Assembly: GCA_035906255.1 (NCBI GenBank)
Contig: JAMIFM010000020.1
Location: 1-64,000, forward strand
Direction: 5' to 3'
DNA length: 64,000 nt
From: SB11 sp035906255
GTDB taxonomy: Bacteria > Bacteroidota > Bacteroidia > UBA8524
The position numbers and the translations under genes were made by a program. Under the pieces are notes generated by a model. That model was not told the origin of the DNA, ran no database searches, and saw only the letters and a program-made list of their open reading frames with translations. Below are positions 8,688-17,058 of the stretch, piece by piece (within the stretch, counting starts at the first letter, position 1; each line of letters opens with the position of its first letter).

Positions 8688-9452
8688 TTATTTTTCGCGG
8701 TGCACATCAAACTCAACTTCAGTAGCATTGTTTTTCAAGTCAAAAACTTCTACTACAAGTAAATACTCACCGTCAGGCCACGCATCTTCAAAAACTACAG
8801 TTTCATTAAAACTTGCTGAAGTACCGCTAATATTACCATCTCTATCGAGATAATTAACCTTGGTTGTTTTATTTATTAACTTAATCTCATAGCTCTTTAA
8901 CGACTCATTGTCGCCAGCTGTACTTACCAATGTGATAGTTTTGCTACCACCGTGCAAGTGTATCTCACCGCCCGATGGACTTGGAGTTGCGGCTACTGTT
9001 AACGTAGGAACAATAGAATCTAATGAACTTTTAATGGTGATATCGGCCTCTGCAAATTCAGCCTCATTACCGGCCTTGTCAAGCGCATTGATAATCAAAT
9101 GGTAAGCTCCTGCTGCTACATCTTGGGGTATATCAATCGCTAAGTTTAATGTATTGCTGGTGCCGGAAATTCCTTCAATTTTAGTATAAGCAAAAGTCGG
9201 CGAACCTGTTTTTAAATGTGAGTGCCCGTCAAAATCATCGTGTATCTCAATCTTATATTGGCTAAGATCTTTGTTGTCTGTAAAAGTAGCTGATATGTTA
9301 ATTTTTGCACCCGAAACAAATTCCTCCCCAGCAGAAGGGGTTAATAATGTAATTACAGGTTTTGTTGTGTCTTTCTCTTCATCATCTCCTTTATTACAAG
9401 CATTAAGAAAAACGAGTCCTGCGGCTAAAACAAGTATTGTTATTTTTTTCAT
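8688..9452 (-). CDS. DUF4625-type secreted lipoprotein, histidine-rich
   Basis: The start at 9452 gives a 254-residue protein with a lipoprotein leader (MKKITILVLAAGLVFLNAC, lipobox LNAC); the longer frame to 9503 would run through the promoter and operators. Two Ig-like repeats of the DUF4625 type follow, each starting near 'P-x-ITLLTPS' or 'PTLTVAATPS'. Histidine clusters 'HDDFDGHSHL' and 'GGEIHLHGG' suggest metal binding. Two copies of the putative Zur box and a consensus promoter lie in the 64 nt before the start. I infer a surface or periplasmic zinc-binding role in metal uptake; the biochemical function of DUF4625 is not established. Confidence 0.8.
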   Translation of the reverse strand: MKKITILVLAAGLVFLNACNKGDDEEKDTTKPVITLLTPSAGEEFVSGAKINISATFTDNKDLSQYKIEIHDDFDGHSHLKTGSPTFAYTKIEGISGTSNTLNLAIDIPQDVAAGAYHLIINALDKAGNEAEFAEADITIKSSLDSIVPTLTVAATPSPSGGEIHLHGGSKTITLVSTAGDNESLKSYEIKLINKTTKVNYLDRDGNISGTSASFNETVVFEDAWPDGEYLLVVEVFDLKNNATEVEFDVHREK

Positions 9453-9468
9453 GATTTTCGTTGTTATA

Positions 9469-9483
9469 TGAAACATTGTTGCA
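9469..9483 (-). promoter_or_regulatory. Putative Zur-type operator A (DUF4625 gene)
   Basis: On the minus strand this reads TGCAACAATGTTTCA, a near-palindrome matching the set found upstream of three other genes. It overlaps the -7 element (9489-9482) and is centred 24 nt before the start codon, a position suited to repression. Confidence 0.65.
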
Positions 9484-9512
9484 AATATAACAAAACGCAA
9501 CAATGTTGCAAA
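9482..9512 (-). promoter_or_regulatory. Consensus Bacteroidota promoter of the DUF4625 gene
   Basis: On the minus strand TTTG (9512-9509) is followed by exactly 19 nt and TATATTTG (9489-9482), a perfect fit to TTTG-N19-TAnnTTTG. Operator B fills the spacer and operator A overlaps the -7 element. Confidence 0.75.
9496..9510 (-). promoter_or_regulatory. Putative Zur-type operator B (DUF4625 gene)
   Basis: On the minus strand this reads TGCAACATTGTTGCG, with perfect GCAAC/GTTGC arms around AAT (9497-9509). It lies between the -33 and -7 elements. It is 27 nt centre-to-centre from operator A. Confidence 0.7.
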
Positions 9513-9516
9513 AATA

Positions 9517-10707
9517 TTATAATTTAAAAGGGTCGTTAAACACTTTTTTGGCCAAATACATTTTCACTTCTTCGTCCGATAGTGTGCAAGCATCCAGCGA
9601 TTGTAAAATTTCAACCCTATCCACCAACTGCCCTATAAACACAATCTCAATCATCCTGTCTCCAAAAACCTTATCCCATTTGCTCTCAATGTGGGCTTGG
9701 TTTTCAACAAAAGAGGCATATCTAATTCTTTCACCGTAGGGCATAGATGCCCACCAAACTCCGGCACTTTCATAGGTAGATTGCGCACCTGCCTGCGACC
9801 AAGAAAATGCTACTTGAGGTTGTGATGCCAACCAAAAAAGCCCTTTTGACCTGATAATACTACCGGGAAACTTTGTTTGCAGGTAGTCCCAAAATCTTTC
9901 GGGATGAAAAGGTTTCCTGCTTCTATACACAAAAGAACTGATACCGTATTCATCGGTTTCGGGCGTGTGTGTATTCAGTAACTCATCATTCCAGCTTTGC
10001 ATAGCCACCGAACGCTCAAGATTAAAACGATTAGTGCTCAATATTTTATTTAGTGCCACTTTGCCGTATTGAGTTTTAATAACCTCAGCGTTGGGGTTCA
10101 TCTTTTTAATGATAGACTCTAACAGCAACACATCAGCTTCACTAACCAAATCAATCTTATTTAATAGTATTACATCCGCAAACTCTACCTGCTCAGTCAG
10201 CAAACCGGTAAGTGAACGCACATCATCTTTATCATTCGTTAAATTCCTGTCCTGTAGCTTTTCAACACTATTGAAGTCTCTAATAAAGTTAAAACAATCC
10301 ACTACTGTAACCATAGTATCCAACTTACTAATCGAAGCCAAATCAATCCCCGCCTCCTTATCTTCAAAAGTAAAAGTTTGAGCCACCGGCAAAGGTTCAG
10401 AAATCCCCGTACTCTCAATCAGCAAATAATCAAACCTACCTTCGTTTGCCAGCTTTGTAACCTCTAATATCAAATCTTCACGTAGGGTGCAACAAATACA
10501 CCCGTTACTCATTTCAACCAATTTTTCCTCAGTCTTAGATAACACATCCGATCGTTGCACCAATGAAGCATCCACATTCACCTCTCCCATATCATTAACA
10601 ATCACAGCAACTTTAATACCTTCCTTGTTGTTTAACACATGGTTTAAAAGCGTCGTCTTACCACTTCCCAAAAAGCCAGATAAAACAGTAACAGGTAATT
10701 TTTCCAT
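9517..10707 (-). CDS. CobW/COG0523-family GTPase, putative zinc metallochaperone
   Basis: This G3E GTPase of 396 residues has a Walker A (GFLGSGKTT, 11-19), the metal-binding CxCC motif (C70-I-C72-C73), the switch segment 'LIESTGISEP' (97-106), a G4 motif NKIDL and a C-terminal CobW domain (about 265-380). Family members of this type (for example ZigA/ZagA) are induced by zinc starvation under Zur and deliver zinc to client enzymes. Consistent with that, a 37-bp palindrome containing the shared operator core sits 19-55 nt upstream of the start. It ends 64 nt before the DUF4625 start, with that gene's own promoter between them. Confidence 0.9.
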   Translation of the reverse strand: MEKLPVTVLSGFLGSGKTTLLNHVLNNKEGIKVAVIVNDMGEVNVDASLVQRSDVLSKTEEKLVEMSNGCICCTLREDLILEVTKLANEGRFDYLLIESTGISEPLPVAQTFTFEDKEAGIDLASISKLDTMVTVVDCFNFIRDFNSVEKLQDRNLTNDKDDVRSLTGLLTEQVEFADVILLNKIDLVSEADVLLLESIIKKMNPNAEVIKTQYGKVALNKILSTNRFNLERSVAMQSWNDELLNTHTPETDEYGISSFVYRSRKPFHPERFWDYLQTKFPGSIIRSKGLFWLASQPQVAFSWSQAGAQSTYESAGVWWASMPYGERIRYASFVENQAHIESKWDKVFGDRMIEIVFIGQLVDRVEILQSLDACTLSDEEVKMYLAKKVFNDPFKL

Positions 10708-10711
10708 GAAG

Positions 10712-10744
10712 CAAAAATAAACAAAACTTAACTAAATGCAGCAA
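10712..10744 (-). promoter_or_regulatory. Promoter of the CobW gene
   Basis: On the minus strand a TATTTTTG -7 element (10719-10712) is preceded by TTG (10744-10742) at a spacing of 22 nt, slightly longer than the consensus. The operator palindrome covers the -33 region and part of the spacer. Confidence 0.55.
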
Positions 10745-10762
10745 TGTTGCATTTAGTTAAGT
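10726..10762. promoter_or_regulatory. Putative Zur-type operator C, 37-bp palindrome (CobW gene)
   Basis: Arms of 15 bp (10726-10740 and 10748-10762) are exact reverse complements around GCAATGT. The core 10737-10751 reads TGCAACATTGCTGCA on the minus strand. Its centre is 37 nt upstream of the CobW start. Confidence 0.75.
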
Positions 10763-10885
10763 CACATATAAAAGTTCTTTTTGAATAAATTTATAGAAGT
10801 TTGTTTGGCGGGAAACTTTTTTTGAGCTAATTACAACCCGCCCGAACAAAATGGCGTTTAATACATAAACACACTGCCCTTAGCT

Positions 10886-11443
10886 ATGATAAGCGAAACC
10901 GAACTGATAAAAGGATGCGTGAATAACGACAGGTTGTACCAAAAACATTTGTACGACAGGTATGCACGCAAAATGCTATCGGTGTGTTTGTGTTATGCAA
11001 GAGACAGGTATGAGGCCGAGAATATATTACAGGAAGGGTTTATAAAGATTTTTGAGAACCTTAAAAACTATAAACCTGTGGGCAGTTTTGAAGGATGGAT
11101 ACGTCGCATAATTGTAAACACAGCCACCGATTACTACCGCAAAATGAAGCGGATTAAATACATAGAAGTGGATGTTGATGAGGCCGAGCACAAAGTATCG
11201 ACCCTTGATATTGACAAATTTGCCACCGAGGATATAGTAGGTGCCATACAACGGTTGCCCGAAGGAGGAAGAATGGTATTTACCCTGTTTGCGGTAGAAG
11301 GCTTTAGCCATGCTGAAATTGCAGAGCAGTTGGGTATATCAGTGGGTACTTCAAAATCACAATACGCAAGAGCCCGTACCCTGCTGCAAACGATGTTGAA
11401 GAACAGCGAACGGAATTTTTTTTTAAAACATAATATAGTTTAA
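10886..11443 (+). CDS. ECF-type RNA polymerase sigma factor
   Basis: A 185-residue sigma-70 protein with only regions 2 and 4. Region 2 spans about residues 20-90 (with 'ENILQEGFIKIFENL' and 'FEGWIRRIIVNTATDYYRK'); region 4 spans about 115-165 ('FAVEGFSHAEIAEQLGISVG' helix-turn-helix). This is the usual ECF size. The next gene starts 33 nt downstream and encodes a protein with an N-terminal cytoplasmic segment, one membrane segment and an outer-membrane-like barrel, which I take to be the cognate anti-sigma factor. Confidence 0.92.
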   Translation: MISETELIKGCVNNDRLYQKHLYDRYARKMLSVCLCYARDRYEAENILQEGFIKIFENLKNYKPVGSFEGWIRRIIVNTATDYYRKMKRIKYIEVDVDEAEHKVSTLDIDKFATEDIVGAIQRLPEGGRMVFTLFAVEGFSHAEIAEQLGISVGTSKSQYARARTLLQTMLKNSERNFFLKHNIV

Positions 11444-11476
11444 GGCACTGAGTAGCGACCATAAACAGACAAAACG

Positions 11477-12865
11477 ATGAAAATTGTTAATTTAAATGAA
11501 TACAGCGAAGGGGAAGGTTTGAGGAACAAGCTGCGCCAGCGGATTGATAACTTTGAACCCGAACTGTCGGATAGCCTTTGGGACCGTATTCACCACGAAA
11601 TGGACCAAAAGGAAACACAACGCAAAAAGCGTTTCCTTTGGTGGTTCTCGTCGGTGGCGGTAGTAGTGCTGGCCAGCGGCATAATAACGTTTACTATGGT
11701 AAATAATGGCGGGCAACCACAAATGGTTCAACAGCCAACAATTACCGTACCCGCCCCCGCACAAAACGAAGTTGGTGCATCACAGGCTCAGCAAGTCACA
11801 ACAACGCCTGCAACCGTTTCACCTTCAACATCAGCACCGGTAATTACTGATGCAGCAACACCTGCAAATAGTAATGGAAGCGGAAACAATGGAGGCACAA
11901 CAACTCCCCGTTATACAGCACCCGCAGCAGAGACATCTCCTGCTGTTTTGCCCGATGTAACCGAAAGCCGCCCTGCAACGGTTGAACCCGCTCCTGTTGA
12001 AAAACAAGCTATACCGCCTGCACCTGAAAACACCCAAGCTCCAATAGTAGATGATAACAATACTACTATTGAAGAACAAATCACCCCCTCTACTGAAACT
12101 AATGAAAAGACAGAGCAAGAGGAAACCGAAAAGGGTAAAGGCAAGACGGGCGAGAAAGACACCAAAGCCAATTATAACAAATGGTTTATTGGCGTAGTAT
12201 ATGGGTATGCCCAAAACAACCGTACCGTTACCGATGTGAACCCCACTTACGGATGGGCATCAGCCGCTGAACGTAATAAATACGAACACAGCGGAATGGC
12301 TAAAACGTATGGCATACAAATGGGATATATGGCTACAAAAAATATCTTTATAAAATCAGGGTTAAATATTTACACAACAACTGAGATTGTAAAGTACGAT
12401 ATCCACCGTCGCAAACTTCAACAAGGTGGGCAACCTGATGACCCCATCTATGGAAATAAAATTGACAGCGTTGCAGTGGGCACTACTACTGCCCATCAAA
12501 ATATTTATTCATACATACAAATTCCGCTTGAAGTAGGATTTGTACAGGATATAAACAAACACTGGGGCTTTAACGTATCGGCAGGTGCTGCTTACAACAT
12601 CCTTAATAACTACAATTATTACCTATACGAACCACAATTTGGCAATGCTTTTATACCATCAAGCAGTTCAAATACCAACTATTTCCAAAACTATGTAATG
12701 GTATCGGGTAATGCAGGTTTGCACTACAACATCAGCAAAAACTGGCGTGCTTTGGCAGGATTTAACTACCGCAGGGCAGTTACATCAGCCGCTACCAAAG
12801 AAACCCATGTTGATGTGCGCCCTTGGTCAGTAGGCGGTAATTTAGCACTGGCATTTAGTTTTTAA
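11477..12865 (+). CDS. Putative dual-membrane anti-sigma factor with beta-barrel domain
   Basis: The 462-residue protein has three parts. Residues 1-52 are a short cytoplasmic segment with 'ELSDSLWDRIHHEMD', like the start of small anti-sigma domains. Residues 53-75 form one transmembrane helix. Residues about 76-230 are a Pro/Thr/Ala/Glu-rich linker long enough to cross the periplasm. Residues about 232-462 resemble an outer-membrane beta-barrel (alternating aromatic strands, 'FNVSAGAAYNILNNYNYYLY', C-terminal Phe). There is no cleavable signal. Anti-sigma factors that span both membranes have been described in Bacteroides, and this architecture beside an ECF gene fits that class. The pairing is inferred from position. 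Confidence 0.72.
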   Translation: MKIVNLNEYSEGEGLRNKLRQRIDNFEPELSDSLWDRIHHEMDQKETQRKKRFLWWFSSVAVVVLASGIITFTMVNNGGQPQMVQQPTITVPAPAQNEVGASQAQQVTTTPATVSPSTSAPVITDAATPANSNGSGNNGGTTTPRYTAPAAETSPAVLPDVTESRPATVEPAPVEKQAIPPAPENTQAPIVDDNNTTIEEQITPSTETNEKTEQEETEKGKGKTGEKDTKANYNKWFIGVVYGYAQNNRTVTDVNPTYGWASAAERNKYEHSGMAKTYGIQMGYMATKNIFIKSGLNIYTTTEIVKYDIHRRKLQQGGQPDDPIYGNKIDSVAVGTTTAHQNIYSYIQIPLEVGFVQDINKHWGFNVSAGAAYNILNNYNYYLYEPQFGNAFIPSSSSNTNYFQNYVMVSGNAGLHYNISKNWRALAGFNYRRAVTSAATKETHVDVRPWSVGGNLALAFSF

Positions 12866-12910
12866 AAAATACAAGTCGAACAAATAATTTTTTTTCATTG
12901 GTTAGGTGTA

Positions 12911-12945
12911 AATCCCCGAAACAGTAATGTTTTCGGGGATTTTTT
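12911..12945 (+). terminator. Rho-independent terminator of the sigma/anti-sigma pair
   Basis: An 11-bp stem (AATCCCCGAAA 12911-12921 with 12931-12941), a 9-nt loop and a T-run, about 45 nt after the anti-sigma stop. Confidence 0.85.
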
Positions 12946-13038
12946 AGTTATCAAACCACCCGCAAAAATTCGATGAATAAATTTTTTTATTCGGTAACCA
13001 ATGTTTAACTTTGATATATCGTCTTGTTAACAAACGAA

Positions 13039-14700
13039 ATGAAAAAATCACTCACCGTCATCACATTACTTGTTGCGTTATGCAATTGGGCAAATGCGCA
13101 AGTATCGCAGAAGTCTGACTATGTGAGTAATGAGTTGTTTGTTCGTTTAGCAAATGGGATTGTGCAAGATGCGGTACAATATATTCCCAACCCAAACCAC
13201 CCTCAAACGGGAAAATCAGTATGGGAATTGATTAAATCATACGGGGGCGAGAAAATGGCAAATCCTTTCCCTGCCTCGATTGAAAGCACCAAAGGGCTCT
13301 ACAGAGTAACACTAAAAGCAGGTTCAGATATTGACGGACTTATCAATGCGCTGAATGCCCATGATGAAGTGGAACATGCTGAAAAAATACCCGTAGCTTT
13401 TATACAATACGTGCCCGCCGATTATGATGAAAGTAAACAATGGTATTTTAAAACCATCAAAATGTCGTGGACGGGTTTTCAACGTACAGGTTTTGAAATA
13501 GATATTGCTGTAATTGATGATGGCGTAAGACATACCCACGAAGACCTATGGTCGAAACTGACACTTTCTGACGAGGACAAACGGTTTAATGCTGTAGCTG
13601 CAACAGGAAGAGACGATGACAACAACGGTTATGTTGACGACTTGTATGGATGGGATGTGGCTGATAACGACAACAACCCTATGCCACCCGCTCGTCCGTC
13701 AGGGCCTGACGGCGACCGATTACCAAAATCATTTGGCAATCACGGCACCCATATTGCCGGTATTTTAGGTGCTGCCGACAACAATATTGGTATTACATCG
13801 CTGGGTATAAACAATAGGATACTTTGTGTTAAGGCTGTTAGGGATGCTGATGCAATACAAAACCCTTTTAACCTTACCCATTATATCGAAGGTATTTATT
13901 ATGCCATTGCAAAAGGTGTTGATATTATAAACTGTTCATGGGGCACCAATGTACGCAGCGAAGAACTTGCAGCAGCTATTAACGAAGCCCGCAAAAACAA
14001 TATAATTGTTGTGGCTGCCGCAGGAAACTACGGTACCGATAACCCCAACTACACCATCGATGATTTTTATCCCGCTGCATTTGACGGTGTTATTGCGGTA
14101 GGAGCAACTGACCAAAACGACAAAAAGTACAAAACATCAAGTTTTGGTAATTACGTAGATGTAATGGCACCCGGCCATAATATTTACAGCACTATTGCTA
14201 CAAGTGATAACGCGTATGATAATATGACGGGGACTTCGATGGCTGCTCCCATTGTATCAAGCCTGATAGGCCTGTTACTTTCACAAAACCCTAACTGGAA
14301 ACCATACATTGAGAGGATATTAAAAGAAACCTGCGATAATATTTCAGCCCAAAACCCCAACTTTGAAGGTCGCTTGGGTGCAGGTCGCATCAATGTTGAT
14401 AAGAGTATCAACTACTCAGGTGATTTAACATCAGTTTCATCAATAAGTCCCGAAGGCGATTTTACAGTGTATCCCAACCCTGCTAATACTTCTATCACAC
14501 TTCCGTTCGAATCCTTGTCAAATAACGGCGAGGCTCTTCAAGTTTCAGTATTCAATATTTCAGGGGTATTAGTTGCACAACAAACCATTGCCCAAAGTAA
14601 CCAGCTTATCAACGTTTCAGAACTTACTCAAGGTATTTACAACATTTCTGTAACCAACGGAACTGCCTACTATCAAACCCGTTTGTTGGTAAACCGTTAA
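13039..14700 (+). CDS. Secreted subtilisin-like serine protease with T9SS sorting domain
   Basis: The ATG at 13039 gives 553 residues; the TTG 15 nt upstream is less likely because the MKKS signal peptide (cleaved after ANA) begins here. The S8 catalytic triad is complete: D160 (AVIDDG), H235 (FGNHGTH) and S400 (GTSMAAP), with oxyanion N330 (AAAGN). A propeptide of about 100 residues precedes the domain. The last 80 residues ('VYPNPANTSITLPF', then 'YQTRLLVNR') are a type A Por secretion domain, so the enzyme should be exported by the type IX system and attached or released at the cell surface. A TAACTTTG -7 element is at 13006-13013. Confidence 0.92.
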   Translation: MKKSLTVITLLVALCNWANAQVSQKSDYVSNELFVRLANGIVQDAVQYIPNPNHPQTGKSVWELIKSYGGEKMANPFPASIESTKGLYRVTLKAGSDIDGLINALNAHDEVEHAEKIPVAFIQYVPADYDESKQWYFKTIKMSWTGFQRTGFEIDIAVIDDGVRHTHEDLWSKLTLSDEDKRFNAVAATGRDDDNNGYVDDLYGWDVADNDNNPMPPARPSGPDGDRLPKSFGNHGTHIAGILGAADNNIGITSLGINNRILCVKAVRDADAIQNPFNLTHYIEGIYYAIAKGVDIINCSWGTNVRSEELAAAINEARKNNIIVVAAAGNYGTDNPNYTIDDFYPAAFDGVIAVGATDQNDKKYKTSSFGNYVDVMAPGHNIYSTIATSDNAYDNMTGTSMAAPIVSSLIGLLLSQNPNWKPYIERILKETCDNISAQNPNFEGRLGAGRINVDKSINYSGDLTSVSSISPEGDFTVYPNPANTSITLPFESLSNNGEALQVSVFNISGVLVAQQTIAQSNQLINVSELTQGIYNISVTNGTAYYQTRLLVNR

Positions 14701-14786
14701 TTCTGTCGGTAATTTTCTCCCTCGGTCGTATTCAAACTTTTCACCATTCTTTTGGATTTAACTTTATGCCCGCATAAATTTCGGAC

Positions 14787-15956
14787 ATGAAAAAATCAGT
14801 ATTTACCTCATTAATGCTTGCCTTAGCCACGTTTGCCTCAGCGCAAACCGTTACTAACAAAGAAGGCAGCAATTATAAATTTACCGTAGTTAAAGATATT
14901 GAAGCTACTTGGGTAGGTAACCAAAACCGCTCAAGCACCTGCTGGAGCTACTCGTCGCTATCATTTTTTGAAAGCGAGTTGATGCGTATGGGCAAAGGGG
15001 GAGTAAAGTTGGCTCCAATGTATGTTGCACGCAAAGCCTACGCGGATAAAGTGGCAAAATATGTACGTATGCACGGCTCAATAAATCTTGGCCCCGGAGG
15101 AGCTTTCCACGATGCTGTATATGTTTGGAAAAACTATGGTGTTGTGCCGCTTGGCGCAGATAAAAGTGCTGCTGCCACAGGCGATTCAATTCCCGTTCAC
15201 GGCGAGTTGGATGCAATGATGAAGGCAATGGCTGATGTGGTAATACAAGCCAAAAACAATAAAAAACCCAGCAACGTATGGCAAGATGCTATAAACGGTG
15301 CACTGGATGCTTATTTTGGTGCCGAACCTACCGAGTTTACTTATAATGGTAAAAAATACACCCCAAAAACATTTGCTGAATCACTGGGAATAAACATGGA
15401 CGATTATGTGGCCATTACCTCATTTAACCACCACCCTTTTTATAGCCAGTTTGCACTTGAAGTACCCGACAATTGGATGTGGGGCAATTTCTATAACATT
15501 CCGGTTGACGATATGAAACAAGTGCTTGATAACGCCCTTACCAACGGATATGGTGTTGCATGGGCTGCCGACGTAAGTGAAAAAGGTTTTAGCTGGAAGA
15601 ACGGGATAGCTGTTGTTCCTGCGGATGCGGAATGGGCACAAAAGCCTGCTGCGGAAATGGAAAAAGCATTTACTGAACCTGTTGCACAACTAACAATTAC
15701 TGACAGCCTACGCCGTACAGCTTTTGATAACTATGAAACTGAAGACGACCACGGTATGCACCTTACCGGTATTTTGAAAGACCAAAACGGCAATGTGTAT
15801 TATAAAGTTAAAAACTCATGGGGCACTAAAACAAATGATTGCGGCGGCTTTATGTATGCCTCGCAACAATACGTGTTGTATAAAACCACCAACATCTTGG
15901 TGCATAAAAATGCTATCCCCGATGCGATAGCTAAAAAGATGGGCATTAAGAAGTAA
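14787..15956 (+). CDS. Secreted bleomycin hydrolase-like C1 aminopeptidase
   Basis: The 389-residue protein has a Sec signal peptide (residues 1-19, ASA-Q). Papain-type catalytic residues are C52 in 'SSTCWSYSS', H325 in 'DDHGMHLTGI' and N343 in 'KVKNSWGT'. The spacing and the surrounding text match the PepC/bleomycin hydrolase family rather than ordinary papains, although the protein is shorter than the cytoplasmic enzymes (about 450 residues). It probably trims peptides in the periplasm or outside the cell. It follows the subtilase by 86 nt in the same direction, which may give a small peptide-degradation unit. A large palindrome follows its stop. Confidence 0.85.
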   Translation: MKKSVFTSLMLALATFASAQTVTNKEGSNYKFTVVKDIEATWVGNQNRSSTCWSYSSLSFFESELMRMGKGGVKLAPMYVARKAYADKVAKYVRMHGSINLGPGGAFHDAVYVWKNYGVVPLGADKSAAATGDSIPVHGELDAMMKAMADVVIQAKNNKKPSNVWQDAINGALDAYFGAEPTEFTYNGKKYTPKTFAESLGINMDDYVAITSFNHHPFYSQFALEVPDNWMWGNFYNIPVDDMKQVLDNALTNGYGVAWAADVSEKGFSWKNGIAVVPADAEWAQKPAAEMEKAFTEPVAQLTITDSLRRTAFDNYETEDDHGMHLTGILKDQNGNVYYKVKNSWGTKTNDCGGFMYASQQYVLYKTTNILVHKNAIPDAIAKKMGIKK

Positions 15957-15979
15957 GCCTCTGCTATAGGCACTTTGTA

Positions 15980-16026
15980 AAAAATAGTTTTTAAATGCAA
16001 CAAAGTTGCATTTAAAAACTATTTTT
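15980..16026. promoter_or_regulatory. Putative Zur-type operator D, 47-bp perfect palindrome
   Basis: Two 22-bp arms (15980-16001 and 16005-16026) are exact reverse complements around AAA. The core 15996-16010 reads TGCAACAAAGTTGCA. A TATTTTTG -7 element (16020-16027) overlaps the right arm, and the flavoprotein start at 16032 follows at once. As RNA the same sequence could act as an AT-rich terminator for the peptidase gene. Confidence 0.75.
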
Positions 16027-16031
16027 GCATT

Positions 16032-17054
16032 ATGAACACGTTTGCAAGCACTCGCCGCGATTTTTTTAAGCGCAGCTTTTGGCTGGCAGCAGGCAGTTTT
16101 ATAAGCACTAAACTCTTCACCCAAACAAAGTACTTTAACCCTATGAATCCCTCTCCTACTTATGATGTTATTATTATTGGCGGCAGTTATGCAGGTCTTT
16201 CAGCAGCTATGGCACTCGGCCGCTCGTTAAGACGCGTTTTAATTATAGATAGCGGTAAACCATGCAATCAACAAACTCCACACTCGCATAATTTTATCAC
16301 CCACGACGGTGATACACCGGCCGAAATTTCGGCACTTGCACTTGAACAAGTACTTGCTTATAACACCGTAGTGTTAAAAAAAGGGTTGGCTTTAAGTGCT
16401 ACCCCTCTTGAAAGCAATGGGTTTGAGGTTTCGCTTACCAACGGAGAAGCTTATACCGCCAAAAAATTAGTTTTTGCCACAGGTATGCACGATGAAATGC
16501 CTGCTATAAAAGGCTTTGCTGAATGTTGGGGTATATCCGTACTGCATTGCCCGTATTGCCACGGTTATGAGGTGAAAGGTGTTGAAACAGGAATATTTGC
16601 TAACGGGGACATGGCTTATGAATTTGCCAAATTAATCAGCAACTGGACAGATAAATTAACGGTATTTACCAATGGTGCATCAACACTAAAAGCCGAACAA
16701 ATTGCCAACTTGAAAACCAAAGGAATTGTATTGGTAACAAAAGAACTCGCGGAGATTGAACATGAAAACGGGAAAGTTCGCTCGTTACAATTTACCGACG
16801 GGAGCAAACAAACCATTAATGCCATATATGCGCGCCCTGCCATGAAACAGCATTGCCTTATCCCTAAGCAACTGGGTTGTGAACTAACGGAACAAGGGCT
16901 ATTAAAGGTAGATGGCTTTCAAAAAACCTCTGTGAAAGGAGTATATGCCGCTGGAGATAGCACAAGTCCGTTAAGATCAGTTGCTGCGGCCGTAGCAAGT
17001 GGAAATTTTGCAGGGGCGGCACTCAATAAAGAAATGATTGAAGAGGGTTTCTAA
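16032..17054 (+). CDS. Thioredoxin reductase-like FAD/NAD(P) oxidoreductase with Tat-like leader
   Basis: The 340-residue product begins with a twin-arginine motif (TRRDFFKRS, residues 7-15) and a hydrophobic stretch, as in Tat signals. The flavoprotein core follows: FAD-binding 'DVIIIGGSYAGLSAAMALG' (45-63), redox pair C173-P-Y-C176 in LHCPYCHGYE, and the C-terminal FAD motif 'GVYAAGDSTSP'. The second dinucleotide fold (about 186-200, 'TGIFANGDMAYEFAKL') is degenerate. CPYCHGYE is typical of TrxR-like flavoproteins distinct from true thioredoxin reductase. The start could instead be Met38 (16143), which would make it cytoplasmic. Operator D suggests metal control. The TonB receptor gene converges on it, 4 nt away. 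Confidence 0.82.
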   Translation: MNTFASTRRDFFKRSFWLAAGSFISTKLFTQTKYFNPMNPSPTYDVIIIGGSYAGLSAAMALGRSLRRVLIIDSGKPCNQQTPHSHNFITHDGDTPAEISALALEQVLAYNTVVLKKGLALSATPLESNGFEVSLTNGEAYTAKKLVFATGMHDEMPAIKGFAECWGISVLHCPYCHGYEVKGVETGIFANGDMAYEFAKLISNWTDKLTVFTNGASTLKAEQIANLKTKGIVLVTKELAEIEHENGKVRSLQFTDGSKQTINAIYARPAMKQHCLIPKQLGCELTEQGLLKVDGFQKTSVKGVYAAGDSTSPLRSVAAAVASGNFAGAALNKEMIEEGF

Positions 17055-17058
17055 ACGA

